64,000 nt of DNA from Shinella zoogloeoides (GCF_020883495.1 NZ_CP086610.1:539501-603500), one strand, 5' to 3'; positions 37,874 through 46,334 are shown, counted from the stretch's first letter. Notes: generated by a model not told the origin, from the letters alone. Made by a program: numbers and translations.

Positions 37874-38265
37874 AACTCGACACGGTCGCCGATCATATGC
37901 GCACGGACCTGATCACGCTAACGCCGGACATGGAGATAGTACGGGCCGTGTCCGTGCTCATGCAAAACGGCGTGTCGGGTGCATGCGTCATCGACGGCGC
38001 CGGCGATCTCGTCGGCGTTCTGTCCAAACGCGATTGCCTGAAGGCCGCACTCAACGCCTCCTACTACAAACAATGGGGTGGCAGTGTCGCCGACTATATG
38101 AGCACCGAACTCGAGACGCTCGATGCGGGTATCGACATCGTCGAAGCGTGTGAGCGCTTTGTCGCAAGCTCGTACCGGCGGTTCCCCGTCACCCGCCATG
38201 GCCGACTTGTCGGCCAGATCAGCCGTACCGACGTCCTCAACGCCCTTTCACGGCAGTGGACATAA
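37870..38265 (+). CDS. CBS-pair protein at the end of the nqr operon
   Basis: A 131-aa protein made of two CBS motifs (SVLMQNGVSGACVID with GVLSKRDCL, then SSYRRFPVTRHGRLVGQISRTDVL). The ATG overlaps the nqrM stop (ATGA), so it is translated with the NQR genes. CBS pairs often sense AMP/ATP or NAD(H)-type nucleotides, so a link to energy state is plausible but not shown. A second CBS protein, with a BON domain, lies at 8031-8681. Confidence 0.85.
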   Translation: MKLDTVADHMRTDLITLTPDMEIVRAVSVLMQNGVSGACVIDGAGDLVGVLSKRDCLKAALNASYYKQWGGSVADYMSTELETLDAGIDIVEACERFVASSYRRFPVTRHGRLVGQISRTDVLNALSRQWT

Positions 38266-38296
38266 CAAAGCCCCGGAAAAGAAAAGGACCGATATC

Positions 38297-38959
38297 ATGA
38301 CACGACAGCTCTCCAGAAGATTGTTTCTCGCAGGAACCAGTGCGGCAGCGTCCGCAGGTATCGTCGGGACAGCCAATGCGCAGGTGGCCTCCGGCGGCGC
38401 TGCAACCGTCTCCGTGCAGGAAGCCCTGAAACAGCGCCGCTCTACCAAGCGCTTCGGGCGTGGTGACGTTGCGCGCGAAAAGGTGCTCGAAGCACTGTGG
38501 GCGGCCAATGGTGTCAACCGCGCGGACGGTGATGGACGCACAGCGCCCGCCTGGCACGGTGCGAAGAACGTCGATATCTACGTCGCGCTGGAAGATGGCG
38601 TCAGTCTCTACGACCCCGTGGCAAACGCTCTCAACAAAGTGGCCGATACAGATATTCGCGCGGATGTCAGCCCCACGGCTTTCGTACGCAGGGCGCCCGT
38701 GGTGCTGATCTATGTCTCTGATGCCGAGAAACTTGCCGCTGCCGCCGGTGACCTGGCCAAGTCTGCGCCCGAAGAACTGGTTATCGCCGCACGCGTCAAC
38801 TCAGCCATCATGGCCCAGAACGTCTATCTGTTCTGCGCTGCCGAAGGGCTCGGCACATGCCTCCTCGGTACGGTGGACCGCGAAGCTATTAAAACAGCGC
38901 TGAAGTTCCCGGATCATCTTTCGGTGACATATATCCAGCCCTTAGGCGAAATCGGCTGA
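38297..38959 (+). CDS. Tat-exported nitroreductase-family protein
   Basis: A 220-aa protein. A twin-arginine signal (SRRLFLAGTSAAASAGIVG, cleavage probably after ANA near residue 28) precedes a nitroreductase fold. The fold is marked by the FMN-phosphate-binding RRSTKRFGRGDV, ARVNSAIMAQNVYLFCAAEG and GTCLLGTVDRE. Export by Tat suggests folding with FMN in the cytoplasm. It follows the CBS gene by 31 bases on the same strand. The electron donor and substrate in the periplasm are unknown. Confidence 0.85.
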   Translation: MTRQLSRRLFLAGTSAAASAGIVGTANAQVASGGAATVSVQEALKQRRSTKRFGRGDVAREKVLEALWAANGVNRADGDGRTAPAWHGAKNVDIYVALEDGVSLYDPVANALNKVADTDIRADVSPTAFVRRAPVVLIYVSDAEKLAAAAGDLAKSAPEELVIAARVNSAIMAQNVYLFCAAEGLGTCLLGTVDREAIKTALKFPDHLSVTYIQPLGEIG

Positions 38960-39029
38960 TCCGGAGCGTGGTCATAGAGCGGCATGCAGGCCTTGCCGCA
39001 TATCCGGTGCTTCTGCAGAGACACAAGCC

Positions 39030-39830
39030 TTGACGGCCGCAATTCTCTGGTGCGCGCTTGGCCTCCTCGCTTTGGTCGGCGGAGCGGATATACTGGTGCG
39101 CAGCGGGTCGACGCTCGCGCGCCGGCTGAGCATATCCCCGCTCGTCATCGGGCTCACATTTGTTGCGATCGGGACAAGCACACCTGAGCTGGCGGTGGGC
39201 ATCAATGCCGCGTTGACGGGAGAAGGAGGGTTGGTCGTCGGGAACATCGCCGGCACCAACACCTTCGGTCTGCTGTTCATCCTTGGACTATGTGCTATCG
39301 CTCGGCCCGTTGTTTTGGAACCGGTCTCCGTTGGGCTTGAACTCCCTGCAATGATAGCCGCCGCACTGGCGTTCTGGGTGTTTGCAGCTGATGGTTATCT
39401 GTCGAGAGCCGAGGGCCTTGTGTTCCTGCTTGGTGGTATCGGCTATATCGTCCTGGTCGTTCGAAGCGCGCGCTTAAGAAGTTCGCCACCCGACAAAGAG
39501 TTGCCAGTCCTGCCACGCCCGATGCGCGACGCTCCGCGGAGCGGATGGTTGAACGTCGCCGTCATGATTGGTGGTATTGCGGTCATCACAATAGGCGCGG
39601 ATTGGCTCGTATGGGGATCCTCCGATCTTGCTCGCAGGTTGGAGGTCTCCGAAGCTCTTATCGGACTGACCATAGTTGCAATCGGCACATCGAGCCCTGA
39701 ACTGATCACGACAATCGTCTCGACCGTACGCAATGAGCGCGAGATCGCGGTAGGCAATCTTTTGGGCAGCAGTGTCTATAATATTGCAGTCATTCTTGGG
39801 CTGACGATGCTGGTTCCGAGCGAAGCGATC
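39030..39830 (+). pseudogene. Na+/Ca2+ antiporter, 5' part (split by IS2-like element)
   Basis: The first 267 codons of a CaxA/YrbG-type exchanger. It starts at TTG 39030 and contains both ion-binding repeats: FVAIGTSTPELAVG with NIAGTNTFGLLFILG, and IVAIGTSSPELITT with NLLGSSVYNIAVILG. Ten or so hydrophobic segments are present. The frame ends exactly at the target site CGATC (39826-39830), where an IS3-family element is inserted; translation then runs into the element and stops at 39875. The remaining 55 codons lie at 41153-41320 in frame. Confidence 0.9.
39826..39830. repeat. Target-site duplication, left copy (CGATC)
   Basis: The five bases CGATC directly before the element are repeated directly after it at 41148-41152. 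A perfect 5-base duplication indicates simple insertion with no later rearrangement. Confidence 0.85.
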
Positions 39831-39859
39831 TGGAGTTGCCCCATAAAAACCGGCCAGGA

Positions 39860-40690
39860 TCAGATTTCTGTTTGACGGTTTAAGAACTCACGCGGGGATC
39901 GATATCCCAAAGCCTTGTGCGGGTGAAGGGTGTTATAGTGCTCGAACCACAATGGCAGTTGGGCGATGACGGTTTCTGCGTCGGGAATGGGATTGACCGA
40001 GACGTAGTCGCGCTTGAATGTTTTGACAAAGGCTTCGGCCATTCCGTTGGACTGAGGGCTGCGAACCGGCGTCGTGCAAGGCTCCATTCCGATGTCCATC
40101 AGCAGCGATTTAGTGTCCTTTGCAATGAAGCACGAGCCGTTGTCGGTGAGCCATTCAATCGGCTTGGGAAGGGTGTTGATGCGACCGAAGCGGTTCTCGA
40201 CTGCTGTGATGACAAGGTCCTGAACGTCTTCGCTCTTGATGCCTTGGGTGGTTGCGACATGGGCGATGGCTTCACGATCACAGCAGTCGAGAGCAAAGGC
40301 AACGCGGACCTTCTCTCTGTTGTCGCAGCCAATTTCGAAGCCGTCGGAACACCAACGCAGGTTCGAGTGCTCCACGGCAACACGGCCGTCATGGCGACGG
40401 CTATCAATGGCACCTGTGTGGCGTTGGAGAAGCATGCCGTGCACCTTCATCACCCGATAGACGCGTTTAGCGTTCGGCCATGGGCGGCTTTCGCTGCGGG
40501 CTCTACGACGTAAGATCGCGTGAACCCGGCGATATCCGTAGGTCGGCATCTCGGAGATGATCGCTTTGATTTCATCAACGAGATCATCATCCGCGAGCGG
40601 CGGCCGACCACGGGCTTTGGAAGGACGCTGTTTCACTCGCTCAGCCATGTTTGACCGGGCAACACCAAAAGTCTCGCACACAGCAGTCAT
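39860..40690 (-). CDS. IS2-like transposase OrfB (catalytic part)
   Basis: A 276-aa frame with the DDE integrase core: Asp in [10 protein letters not shown], Asp in WLTDNGSCF and Glu expected in the helix around [16 protein letters not shown]_21-like [13 protein letters not shown] precedes the core. The active transposase is normally an OrfAB fusion made by -1 frameshifting at the A7 run (40732-40738). Upstream of the ATG at 40690 the frame remains open to that site, as expected. No disruption seen. Confidence 0.92.
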   Translation of the reverse strand: MTAVCETFGVARSNMAERVKQRPSKARGRPPLADDDLVDEIKAIISEMPTYGYRRVHAILRRRARSESRPWPNAKRVYRVMKVHGMLLQRHTGAIDSRRHDGRVAVEHSNLRWCSDGFEIGCDNREKVRVAFALDCCDREAIAHVATTQGIKSEDVQDLVITAVENRFGRINTLPKPIEWLTDNGSCFIAKDTKSLLMDIGMEPCTTPVRSPQSNGMAEAFVKTFKRDYVSVNPIPDAETVIAQLPLWFEHYNTLHPHKALGYRSPREFLNRQTEI

Positions 40691-41079
40691 CGGGAACTTC
40701 CCTTCGGCAACGACAGCGAGCGCAACAGGTGTTTTTTTGGGCCTGTGGCGATCTCAAGCGCCTCTTTGAGAATCTCGCCTTCCATCGTCTTCTTACCAAG
40801 CAGACGCTGCAACTCTTTCACCTGGTTTTGAAGGGCACGATATTCGGACGCCGGGACAACATCCTCCTCCGCAGCCGTGGCCGTCAGAGCGCCTTGAGTA
40901 GCGAGCTTACGCCAGGTGAACAACTGGTTCGGCTGAATGCCATAGCGGCGAGCAACAATGCTCACCGTAGCATCCGGCTCATATGTCTCCTGAATGATGG
41001 CAAGCTTCTCTGCCGTCGACCAGCGACGGCGGCGCTCAGGACCGGACAGGACTTCCATCTTCGGATTGTGACTAGTCAT
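40687..41079 (-). CDS. IS2-like transposase OrfA (helix-turn-helix part)
   Basis: About 130 aa from the ATG at 41079. The N-terminal region has [19 protein letters not shown] and a helix-turn-helix [18 protein letters not shown], followed by a leucine-zipper-like segment, [20 protein letters not shown]. This is the classic IS2 OrfA pattern. It acts in DNA binding and regulation. The slippery run lies near its 3' end. Confidence 0.9.
   Translation of the reverse strand: MTSHNPKMEVLSGPERRRRWSTAEKLAIIQETYEPDATVSIVARRYGIQPNQLFTWRKLATQGALTATAAEEDVVPASEYRALQNQVKELQRLLGKKTMEGEILKEALEIATGPKKHLLRSLSLPKGSSR
40732..40738 (-). promoter_or_regulatory. Probable programmed -1 frameshift site (A7)
   Basis: Seven consecutive A residues on the minus strand (CCCAAAAAAACACC) lie near the end of orfA. 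A slip of -1 here joins orfA to the open orfB frame, as established for IS2 and other IS3-family elements. Confidence 0.6.
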
Positions 41080-41152
41080 AATGGGCACATTACCTCGCAC
41101 ACTTACTAAGTGGGAGATCCTGTCCAGATATTTATGGGGCCATTACACGATC

Positions 41153-41320
41153 ACCGTGGAAAGAACGCTCATCGCCGTCGACATTCCTGTTATGGCTGCG
41201 GCAACTGTGCTTTGCGTTCCAGCCTTCCTCACGGGCAGAACTCTGTCGCGGGCCGAAGGGGCAGCATTTGTCGGTTGCTACATAGCTTACTTCGCCTACC
41301 TTATGCTCGCTCGGACTTAA
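41153..41320 (+). pseudogene. Na+/Ca2+ antiporter, 3' part
   Basis: The final 55 codons plus TAA of the split exchanger gene, from TVERTLIAVDIPVMAA to the end YFAYLMLART. Joined to 39830, with one CGATC copy removed, the frame is restored exactly. It gives a 322-aa protein, the normal length of this family. The target-site copy occupies 41148-41152. Confidence 0.88.
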
Positions 41321-41467
41321 CTCTGGCGCAGGCAGGGTAATGAAACTGGACGCATCGATTTGCTCCGCGAAGGTTGTCGCTTCCGTTCGAAAAATTGACG
41401 GATACAGCGCGCAATAGGTCACCCACGAGTAGGTTATGCAGCTGTTTCGAATAGCAAGTTATGATGG

Positions 41468-41486
41468 CTGCCCGTCCCCGCAACCA
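41468..41486 (+). repeat. Imperfect upstream copy of the tRNA-fMet 3' end
   Basis: CTGCCCGTCCCCGCAACCA resembles the 3' end at 41520-41537, with a few extra or changed bases, and also ends in CCGCAACCA. It may be a second core site left by a tandem or earlier integration. Confidence 0.45.
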
Positions 41487-41516
41487 TCTTTACTTGCTCG
41501 GGCAGCAAGTAAAGAT
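41486..41516. repeat. 13-base perfect inverted repeat between the att-like sites
   Basis: ATCTTTACTTGCT (41486-41498) pairs with AGCAAGTAAAGAT (41504-41516) across the loop CGGGC. An alternative stem also exists: GCTGCCCG (41467-41474) pairs with CGGGCAGC (41499-41506). The two stems share bases and exclude each other. Confidence 0.7.
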
Positions 41517-41519
41517 TAG

Positions 41520-41537
41520 ATCCTGCCCCCGCAACCA
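41520..41537 (+). other. tRNA-fMet 3'-end fragment, probable attachment site
   Basis: ATCCTGCCCCCGCAACCA matches the T-arm, acceptor stem and CCA of bacterial initiator tRNA genes. The rest of the tRNA is absent upstream. A terminator follows 8 bases later, as behind a real tRNA gene. Such 3' fragments are the usual scar left when an integrative element enters a tRNA gene. The complete tRNA would then lie beyond the other end of the island, left of this window. Confidence 0.65.
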
Positions 41538-41544
41538 AACAAAC

Positions 41545-41579
41545 AAAAGCCCCCGATGCAGAAATGCTCGGGGGCTTTT
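41545..41579 (+). terminator. Rho-independent terminator
   Basis: AAAAGCCCCCGA (41545-41556) pairs with TCGGGGGCTTTT (41568-41579). An inner GCA-GAAA-TGC tetraloop extends the stem, and the 3' arm ends in T4. It probably terminates the original tRNA-fMet transcript. Confidence 0.85.
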
Positions 41580-41857
41580 GGCGTTCTACCAATAGCCTCA
41601 GAATGCCCGCGAGGCCGACCTCAACGTCGCCACCCTTTACACGTCGCGTGTAGTTGTCGACGAAATCCGCACGTGTGGAATCCCGTCATCGAGGCAAGGA
41701 TCGTTGCGAGACGGTTGTGGATCGTCAGGCCCGCCTGAGAGCGGCGGTGGAAAAGTCGGCCACGGTAGCGGCGGAATAATCCAGCCGCGGGCGGAGTAAA
41801 ATCCGGCCACCTATTTCCTTTCTGCAATGATCGCAGGAGGGACAGGGGATCTACACC

Positions 41858-43354
41858 GTGGAACTTTATTTGAGGGTTCGCCTGGCTGTTTCCGAAGGGA
41901 TGACGCAGCGTCAGGCAGCAAAGCATTTCAACATATCGCGTGACAGCGTTGCCAAGATGGTGGCCTATTCGACACCGCCCGGCTATCAGCGACGAACACC
42001 AATCCGACGGCCGAAGCTGGATGCGTTTGTGTCAACGATCGAGCAGTGGCTGGAAGCTGACATTGTGATGCCGCGCAAGCAGCGGCATACTGCCAAACGG
42101 GTATTCGACCGGCTTCGTGACGAGTGCGGCTTCACCGGCGGCTACACGATCATCAAGGACTATATGCGCGAGCGGGATCAACGCCGCCAGGAGGTGTTCG
42201 TGCCGTTGTCGCATCCGCCGGGCCATGCGCAGGCCGATTTCGGCGAGGCGACGGTGGTGATCGGCGGCGTCGAGCAGAAAGCTCGCTTCTTCGTCCTCGA
42301 TCTGCCGCATAGCGACGGCTGCTACGTGCGGGCCTATCCGGCGGCGGTGGCTGAGGCCTGGGTGGATGGCCACATCCATGCGTTCGCGTTCTTTGGAGCC
42401 GTGCCGCAGTCGATCGTCTACGACAACGACCGTTGCCTGGTGGCAAAGATCCTGCCCGACGGCACACGCAAGCGGGCAGCGCTGTTCAGCGGCTTTCTGT
42501 CCCACTATCTGATCCGGGATCGCTACGGTCGTCCGGGGAAAGGCAACGACAAGGGGAATGTCGAGGGTCTCGTGGGCTATGCCCGTCGCAACTTCATGGT
42601 ACCGATCCCACAGTTCCCGACATGGGATGCGTTCAACGCTTTTCTGGAAGAGCAGTGCCGCAAACGCCAGCGCGACAAGCTGCGGGGCGAGAGCGAGACG
42701 ATCGGAGAACGGCTGCAGCGCGATCTTGCGGCCATGCGTCCCTTGCCGGCGTCGTCGTTTGATGCCTGCGACCAGGCCAGCGCTGTTGTGACTGCCCAGT
42801 CGCTGGTGCGCTACAAGACGAACGACTATTCCGTGCCGGTCGCCTACGGCCATCAGGACGTCTGGGTTCGGGGCTATGTGGACAAGGTGGTGATCGGCTG
42901 CCGCGGCGAGATTATCGCGCGTCATCCGCGATGCTGGGAACGCGAAGACGTCATATTCGACCCTGTCCATTACCTGCCGCTGATCGAGCAGAAGATCAAT
43001 GCGCTGGATCAGGCAGCGCCACTCCAGGGCTGGGACCTGCCGGAGGAGTTCGCGACGCTGCGCCGGCTGATGGAAGGCCGCATGGCCAAGCATGGGCGGC
43101 GGGAATATGTGCAGGTTCTCCGTCTCCTGGAAAACTTCGACCTTACCGATCTACATGCAGCGGTGAAGCAGGCGATACAGCTCGGTGCGATCGGCTTCGA
43201 TGCGGTCAAGCATCTGATCCTGTGCCGGGTCGAGCGCCGGCCACCGCGGTTGGATCTGTCGATCTATCCCTACCTGCCGCGGGCGACGGTCGAGAAGACC
43301 TCAGCGAAAGCGTATATGCGCCTCCTGTCGTCTGATGCGGGAGAGGCGGCATGA
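41858..43354 (+). CDS. istA: IstA-type transposase (IS21), copy B
   Basis: The 498-aa transposase starts at GTG 41858 with AGGAGGGACAGGGG upstream. The helix-turn-helix is at about residues 17-35 (RQAAKHFNISRDSVAKMV). The catalytic triad is D127 (AQADFGE), D189 (VYDND) and E236 (KGNVEGL). The C-terminal Mu-transposase-type domain is complete. It overlaps istB by 4 bases. Frame and motifs are intact, so the element is probably mobile. Confidence 0.94.
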   Translation: MELYLRVRLAVSEGMTQRQAAKHFNISRDSVAKMVAYSTPPGYQRRTPIRRPKLDAFVSTIEQWLEADIVMPRKQRHTAKRVFDRLRDECGFTGGYTIIKDYMRERDQRRQEVFVPLSHPPGHAQADFGEATVVIGGVEQKARFFVLDLPHSDGCYVRAYPAAVAEAWVDGHIHAFAFFGAVPQSIVYDNDRCLVAKILPDGTRKRAALFSGFLSHYLIRDRYGRPGKGNDKGNVEGLVGYARRNFMVPIPQFPTWDAFNAFLEEQCRKRQRDKLRGESETIGERLQRDLAAMRPLPASSFDACDQASAVVTAQSLVRYKTNDYSVPVAYGHQDVWVRGYVDKVVIGCRGEIIARHPRCWEREDVIFDPVHYLPLIEQKINALDQAAPLQGWDLPEEFATLRRLMEGRMAKHGRREYVQVLRLLENFDLTDLHAAVKQAIQLGAIGFDAVKHLILCRVERRPPRLDLSIYPYLPRATVEKTSAKAYMRLLSSDAGEAA

Positions 43355-44109
43355 GCACCGAAGCACCCGACATCCTGCTCGCCCACTATCTCAAGACCCT
43401 GAAGCTGCCGACCTTCCAGCGCGAGCACCAGAAGCTGGCCCGGTTATGCGCCACCGAAGGCGTCGATCATGTCGGATACCTGTTCCGGCTTGCCGAACGG
43501 GAGATGATCGAACGGGACCGCCGCAAGGTCGAACGTCGGATCAAGGCGGCTAAATTCCCGATCGTCAAAAGCCTCGACAGCTTCGACTTCACAGCCATCC
43601 CCAAGCTGAACAAGATGCAGGTGCTGGAACTGGCCCGCTGTGAATGGATCGAGCGCCGGGAGAACGTCATTGCGCTGGGCCCGAGCGGCACGGGTAAGAC
43701 GCATGTCGCGCTCGGTCTCGGCCTGGCCGCGTGCCAGAAAGGCCTGTCCGTCGGGTTCACGACAGCGGCCGCCCTGGTCAGCGAGATGATGGAGGCCCGC
43801 GACGAACGGCGTCTTCTTCGGTTCCAGAAACAGATGGCCGGCTACAAGCTGCTCATCATCGACGAGCTGGGCTTTGTGCCGCTGTCAAAGACCGGCGCGG
43901 AATTGCTGTTCGAGCTGATCTCGCAACGCTACGAGCGCGGGGCCACCCTGATCACCAGCAATCTTCCATTTGACGAATGGACGGAAACCCTGGGGTCCGA
44001 ACGATTGACCGGCGCTCTGCTCGATCGCGTTACCCACCACGTCAACATCCTCGAGATGAACGGCGACAGCTATCGCCTCGCTCAAAGTCGAGCCCGAAAG
44101 GCCGGCTAA
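43351..44109 (+). CDS. istB: IstB-type transposition ATPase (IS21), copy B
   Basis: A 252-aa AAA+ helper protein. Walker A GPSGTGKTH lies at residues 110-118 and Walker B LLIIDELGF at 167-175. The sensor-like TSNLPFDEW and the arginine-rich GSERLTGALLDR follow. It binds ATP and directs IstA to target DNA. The ATG lies in the istA stop codon. Nearly identical to the partial copy A. Confidence 0.95.
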   Translation: MSTEAPDILLAHYLKTLKLPTFQREHQKLARLCATEGVDHVGYLFRLAEREMIERDRRKVERRIKAAKFPIVKSLDSFDFTAIPKLNKMQVLELARCEWIERRENVIALGPSGTGKTHVALGLGLAACQKGLSVGFTTAAALVSEMMEARDERRLLRFQKQMAGYKLLIIDELGFVPLSKTGAELLFELISQRYERGATLITSNLPFDEWTETLGSERLTGALLDRVTHHVNILEMNGDSYRLAQSRARKAG

Positions 44110-44130
44110 AACTACTCTCAAAAAATCGCC

Positions 44131-44187
44131 GCGCCGGCCTGAGACCCCCGCTCGGGCTACGCCCTCCCGGCCGTCTCAGGCCGGCGC
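44131..44187. repeat. 15-base inverted repeat behind istB
   Basis: GCGCCGGCCTGAGAC (44131-44145) pairs perfectly with GTCTCAGGCCGGCGC (44173-44187). It lies between istB and the right IS end. It could terminate istAB transcription, though no T-run follows. Confidence 0.6.
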
Positions 44188-44242
44188 CACAGTGGCCGAC
44201 TTTTGCTCCGCCCCGTGGCCGGTTTTTACTCCGCCGTTGACA

Positions 44243-44537
44243 GGTGCGCCAGCAGCAGGAGGGCGTGAAACAGCGCTCAGTGACGATCGCCATCGATACG
44301 GAGGATGCAAGCTCCCTGATCCACGAGGGCGTCTATCATGACGGCAAACTCGTCGGGCGCATCACCTCCGGCAGCTATGCCTATACGGTCGGCCACGACA
44401 TCGCCTTCGCGCTGCTGCCGGTCGAGCTCGGCACGCCCGGAACGGAGCTGGAAGTACCGATCCTCGGCGAGCGGCGCAAGGCGCGCGTCATCGCGGAATC
44501 GCCCTACGACCCGGAAGCCCTGCGCGGCCGCATGTAA
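44243..44537 (+). pseudogene. C-terminal fragment of a dimethylglycine/sarcosine dehydrogenase-type gene
   Basis: About 97 residues of a GcvT C-terminal barrel domain, from VTIAIDTEDASSLIHEG to SPYDPEALRGRM. The segment GRITSGSYAYTVGHDIAFALL is typical of the folate-binding C-terminus of FAD-dependent dimethylglycine or sarcosine dehydrogenases. The N-terminal FAD domain and most of the folate domain are missing because IS21 copy B ends directly before it. It stands 22 bases before etfB, which makes sense: such dehydrogenases pass electrons to ETF. Confidence 0.75.
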
Positions 44538-44559
44538 CGAACCGAAGAGGAGTTGAGCC

Positions 44560-45309
44560 ATGAAGATCTTGGTCCCAGTCAAGCGGGTCGTTGACTACAA
44601 CGTAAAGATCCGCGTCAAGGCGGACGGCTCGGGTGTCGAGCTTGCCAATGTTAAGATGTCGATGAACCCGTTCGACGAGATTTCGGTCGAAGAGGCGCTG
44701 CGTCTGAAGGAAGCGGGCAAGGCCGAGGAAGTGGTCGTGGTCTCCATCGGCCCGGCCAAGGCCGAGGAAACGCTGCGCACCGCGCTCGCCATGGGCGCCG
44801 ACCGCGCCGTTCTGGTCGAGACGGAAGACGCCGTCGAGCCGCTGGCCGTCGCCAAGATCCTCAAGGGCGTGGCCGAAGCCGAACAGCCCGGCCTCGTCAT
44901 CGTCGGCAAGCAGGCCATCGACGACGATTCGAACCAGACCGGCCAGATGCTGTCGGCCCTGCTCGGCTGGGCGCAGGCGACGTTCGCCTCCAAGGTCGAG
45001 ATCGGCAACGGTTCGGCTCAGGTCACCCGCGAAGTCGACGGCGGCCTGCAGACCATCGACGTGAAGCTCCCGGCGGTCGTCACCACCGACCTTCGCCTCA
45101 ACGAGCCGCGTTATGCCTCGCTGCCGAACATCATGAAGGCGAAGAAGAAGCCGCTCGACAAGAAGTCGCCGGCCGATTTCGGCGTCGACACCGCCCCGCG
45201 CCTGAAGGTGCTGAAGACCGAGGAACCGTCGGGCCGCAAGGCCGGCGTCAAGGTCAAGTCGGTCGCCGAGCTGGTCGAAAAGCTCAAGACCGAAGCCGGC
45301 GTGCTGTAA
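44560..45309 (+). CDS. etfB: Electron transfer flavoprotein subunit beta
   Basis: A 249-aa subunit that binds AMP and accepts electrons from acyl-CoA and N-methyl dehydrogenases together with EtfA. It begins [19 protein letters not shown] and has [18 protein letters not shown] and the ETF-beta signature region [17 protein letters not shown]. An AGAGGAG site precedes the ATG. Codon use is strongly GC-biased, like the other core genes on this side. It heads a two-gene unit with etfA; its former upstream partner is the broken GcvT-domain gene. Confidence 0.96.
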   Translation: MKILVPVKRVVDYNVKIRVKADGSGVELANVKMSMNPFDEISVEEALRLKEAGKAEEVVVVSIGPAKAEETLRTALAMGADRAVLVETEDAVEPLAVAKILKGVAEAEQPGLVIVGKQAIDDDSNQTGQMLSALLGWAQATFASKVEIGNGSAQVTREVDGGLQTIDVKLPAVVTTDLRLNEPRYASLPNIMKAKKKPLDKKSPADFGVDTAPRLKVLKTEEPSGRKAGVKVKSVAELVEKLKTEAGVL

Positions 45310-45331
45310 GCAGGAAAGGGAGAACACGACA

Positions 45332-46261
45332 ATGGCCATTCTTCTTCTGGCAGATCACGACAACGCACACCTTTCCGACCAGACCGCCAAGGCGCTGACG
45401 GCAGCGGCGAAGATCGGCTCCGACGTGCATGTGCTCGTCGCCGGCAGCAATGCCAAGGCCGCGGCCGAACAGGCTGCCAAGCTCTCGGGCGTGACGAAGG
45501 TCCTGCTCGCCGACGACGCAAGCCTTGCCAACAACCTTGCAGAGCCGCTGGCCGCGCTCATCGTGTCGCTCGCCGGCAACTATGACGCCATCGTCTCGGC
45601 CGCGACCTCGGTGGGCAAGAACGTGCTGCCGCGCGTCGCCGCCCTGCTCGATGTCGCGCAGGTTTCGGAAATCGTCGAGGTCGTCTCGGCCGACACGTTC
45701 AAGCGTCCGATCTATGCGGGCAATGCCATTCAGACGGTTCAGTCCACGGACGCCAAGAAGGTGATCACCGTTCGCACGGCGTCCTTCGCCGCAGCAGACG
45801 AGGGCGGTAGCGCGCAGGTCGAGACCATCTCGGCCGCTGCGAACCCGGGTCTTTCCACCCACGTCAAGGATGCCCTGTCCTCGTCCGACCGTCCGGAACT
45901 GACCTCGGCCAAGATCATCATCTCGGGCGGTCGCGCGCTGGGTTCGTCCGAAAAATTCCAGGAAGTGATCCTTCCGGTCGCCGACAAGCTCGGTGCTGCC
46001 GTCGGCGCCTCCCGCGCTGCCGTCGATGCCGGCTATGCGCCGAACGACTGGCAGGTCGGTCAGACGGGCAAGGTCGTCGCGCCGCAGCTCTACATCGCCT
46101 GCGGCATTTCGGGTGCGATCCAGCATCTGGCGGGCATGAAGGACTCCAAGGTGATCGTCGCCATCAACAAGGACGAGGAAGCGCCGATCTTCCAGGTGGC
46201 CGACTACGGCCTCGTCGGCGATCTCTTCGAAATCCTCCCGGAGCTTCAGAAGGCTCTGTAA
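45332..46261 (+). CDS. etfA: Electron transfer flavoprotein subunit alpha
   Basis: A 309-aa FAD-binding subunit. The FAD-binding C-terminal domain has [31 protein letters not shown] and the family signature [19 protein letters not shown]. It pairs with EtfB and delivers electrons to ETF-ubiquinone oxidoreductase in the membrane. It begins 22 bases after etfB with a GGAAAGGGAG site, and a hairpin terminator follows its stop. Confidence 0.96.
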   Translation: MAILLLADHDNAHLSDQTAKALTAAAKIGSDVHVLVAGSNAKAAAEQAAKLSGVTKVLLADDASLANNLAEPLAALIVSLAGNYDAIVSAATSVGKNVLPRVAALLDVAQVSEIVEVVSADTFKRPIYAGNAIQTVQSTDAKKVITVRTASFAAADEGGSAQVETISAAANPGLSTHVKDALSSSDRPELTSAKIIISGGRALGSSEKFQEVILPVADKLGAAVGASRAAVDAGYAPNDWQVGQTGKVVAPQLYIACGISGAIQHLAGMKDSKVIVAINKDEEAPIFQVADYGLVGDLFEILPELQKAL

Positions 46262-46301
46262 ATCCGGGTGTTACGCCCGATATTCGCCTCCCAAGCGACG
46301 G

Positions 46302-46334
46302 ATGGCGCGGTTCGCAAGGCCGCGCCATTCTTCT
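46302..46334 (+). terminator. Probable terminator after etfA
   Basis: ATGGCGCGG (46302-46310) pairs perfectly with CCGCGCCAT (46320-46328) across a 9-base loop, followed by TCTTCT. It lies 40 bases after the etfA stop and before purU. Confidence 0.6.

Larger units (their letters stand above)
39831..41147 (-). mobile_element. IS3-family element, IS2-like group
   Basis: A complete 1317-bp element with imperfect terminal inverted repeats that begin TGGAGTTGCCCCATAAA on the left and, reversed, TGTAATGGCCCCATAAA on the right, and share CAGGATC at their inner ends. It carries overlapping-frame orfA and orfB on the minus strand and is flanked by a 5-base target duplication. OrfA resembles that of IS2. 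It sits inside the antiporter gene. Confidence 0.93.
41321..41735. other. Intergenic region with att-like site
   Basis: About 415 bases between the antiporter fragment and the second IS21 copy. The part 41321-41460 holds nothing I recognise. From 41468 on it contains a tRNA-fMet-like 3' end in two versions, overlapping hairpins and a strong terminator (listed separately). From 41580 to 41735 no gene is recognised. Confidence 0.5.
41736..44242 (+). mobile_element. IS21-family insertion sequence, copy B (complete)
   Basis: About 2507 bp with istA and istB intact. The left end begins TGAGAGCGGCGGTGG and the right end, reversed, begins TGTCAACGGCGGAGT; both continue into AAAA..CGGCCAC. The flanks GGCCCGCC (left) and GGTGCGCC (right) agree at six of eight bases, so the duplication is not clean. 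On its right the element truncates a GcvT-domain gene. It is in inverted orientation relative to copy A. Confidence 0.92.

Noticed and set aside
41468..41579. Possible tmRNA or complete tRNA gene
   Set aside because: Only the 3' end of an initiator-type tRNA is present. No D-arm, anticodon arm or tmRNA tag frame precedes it, so an attachment-site scar fits better.
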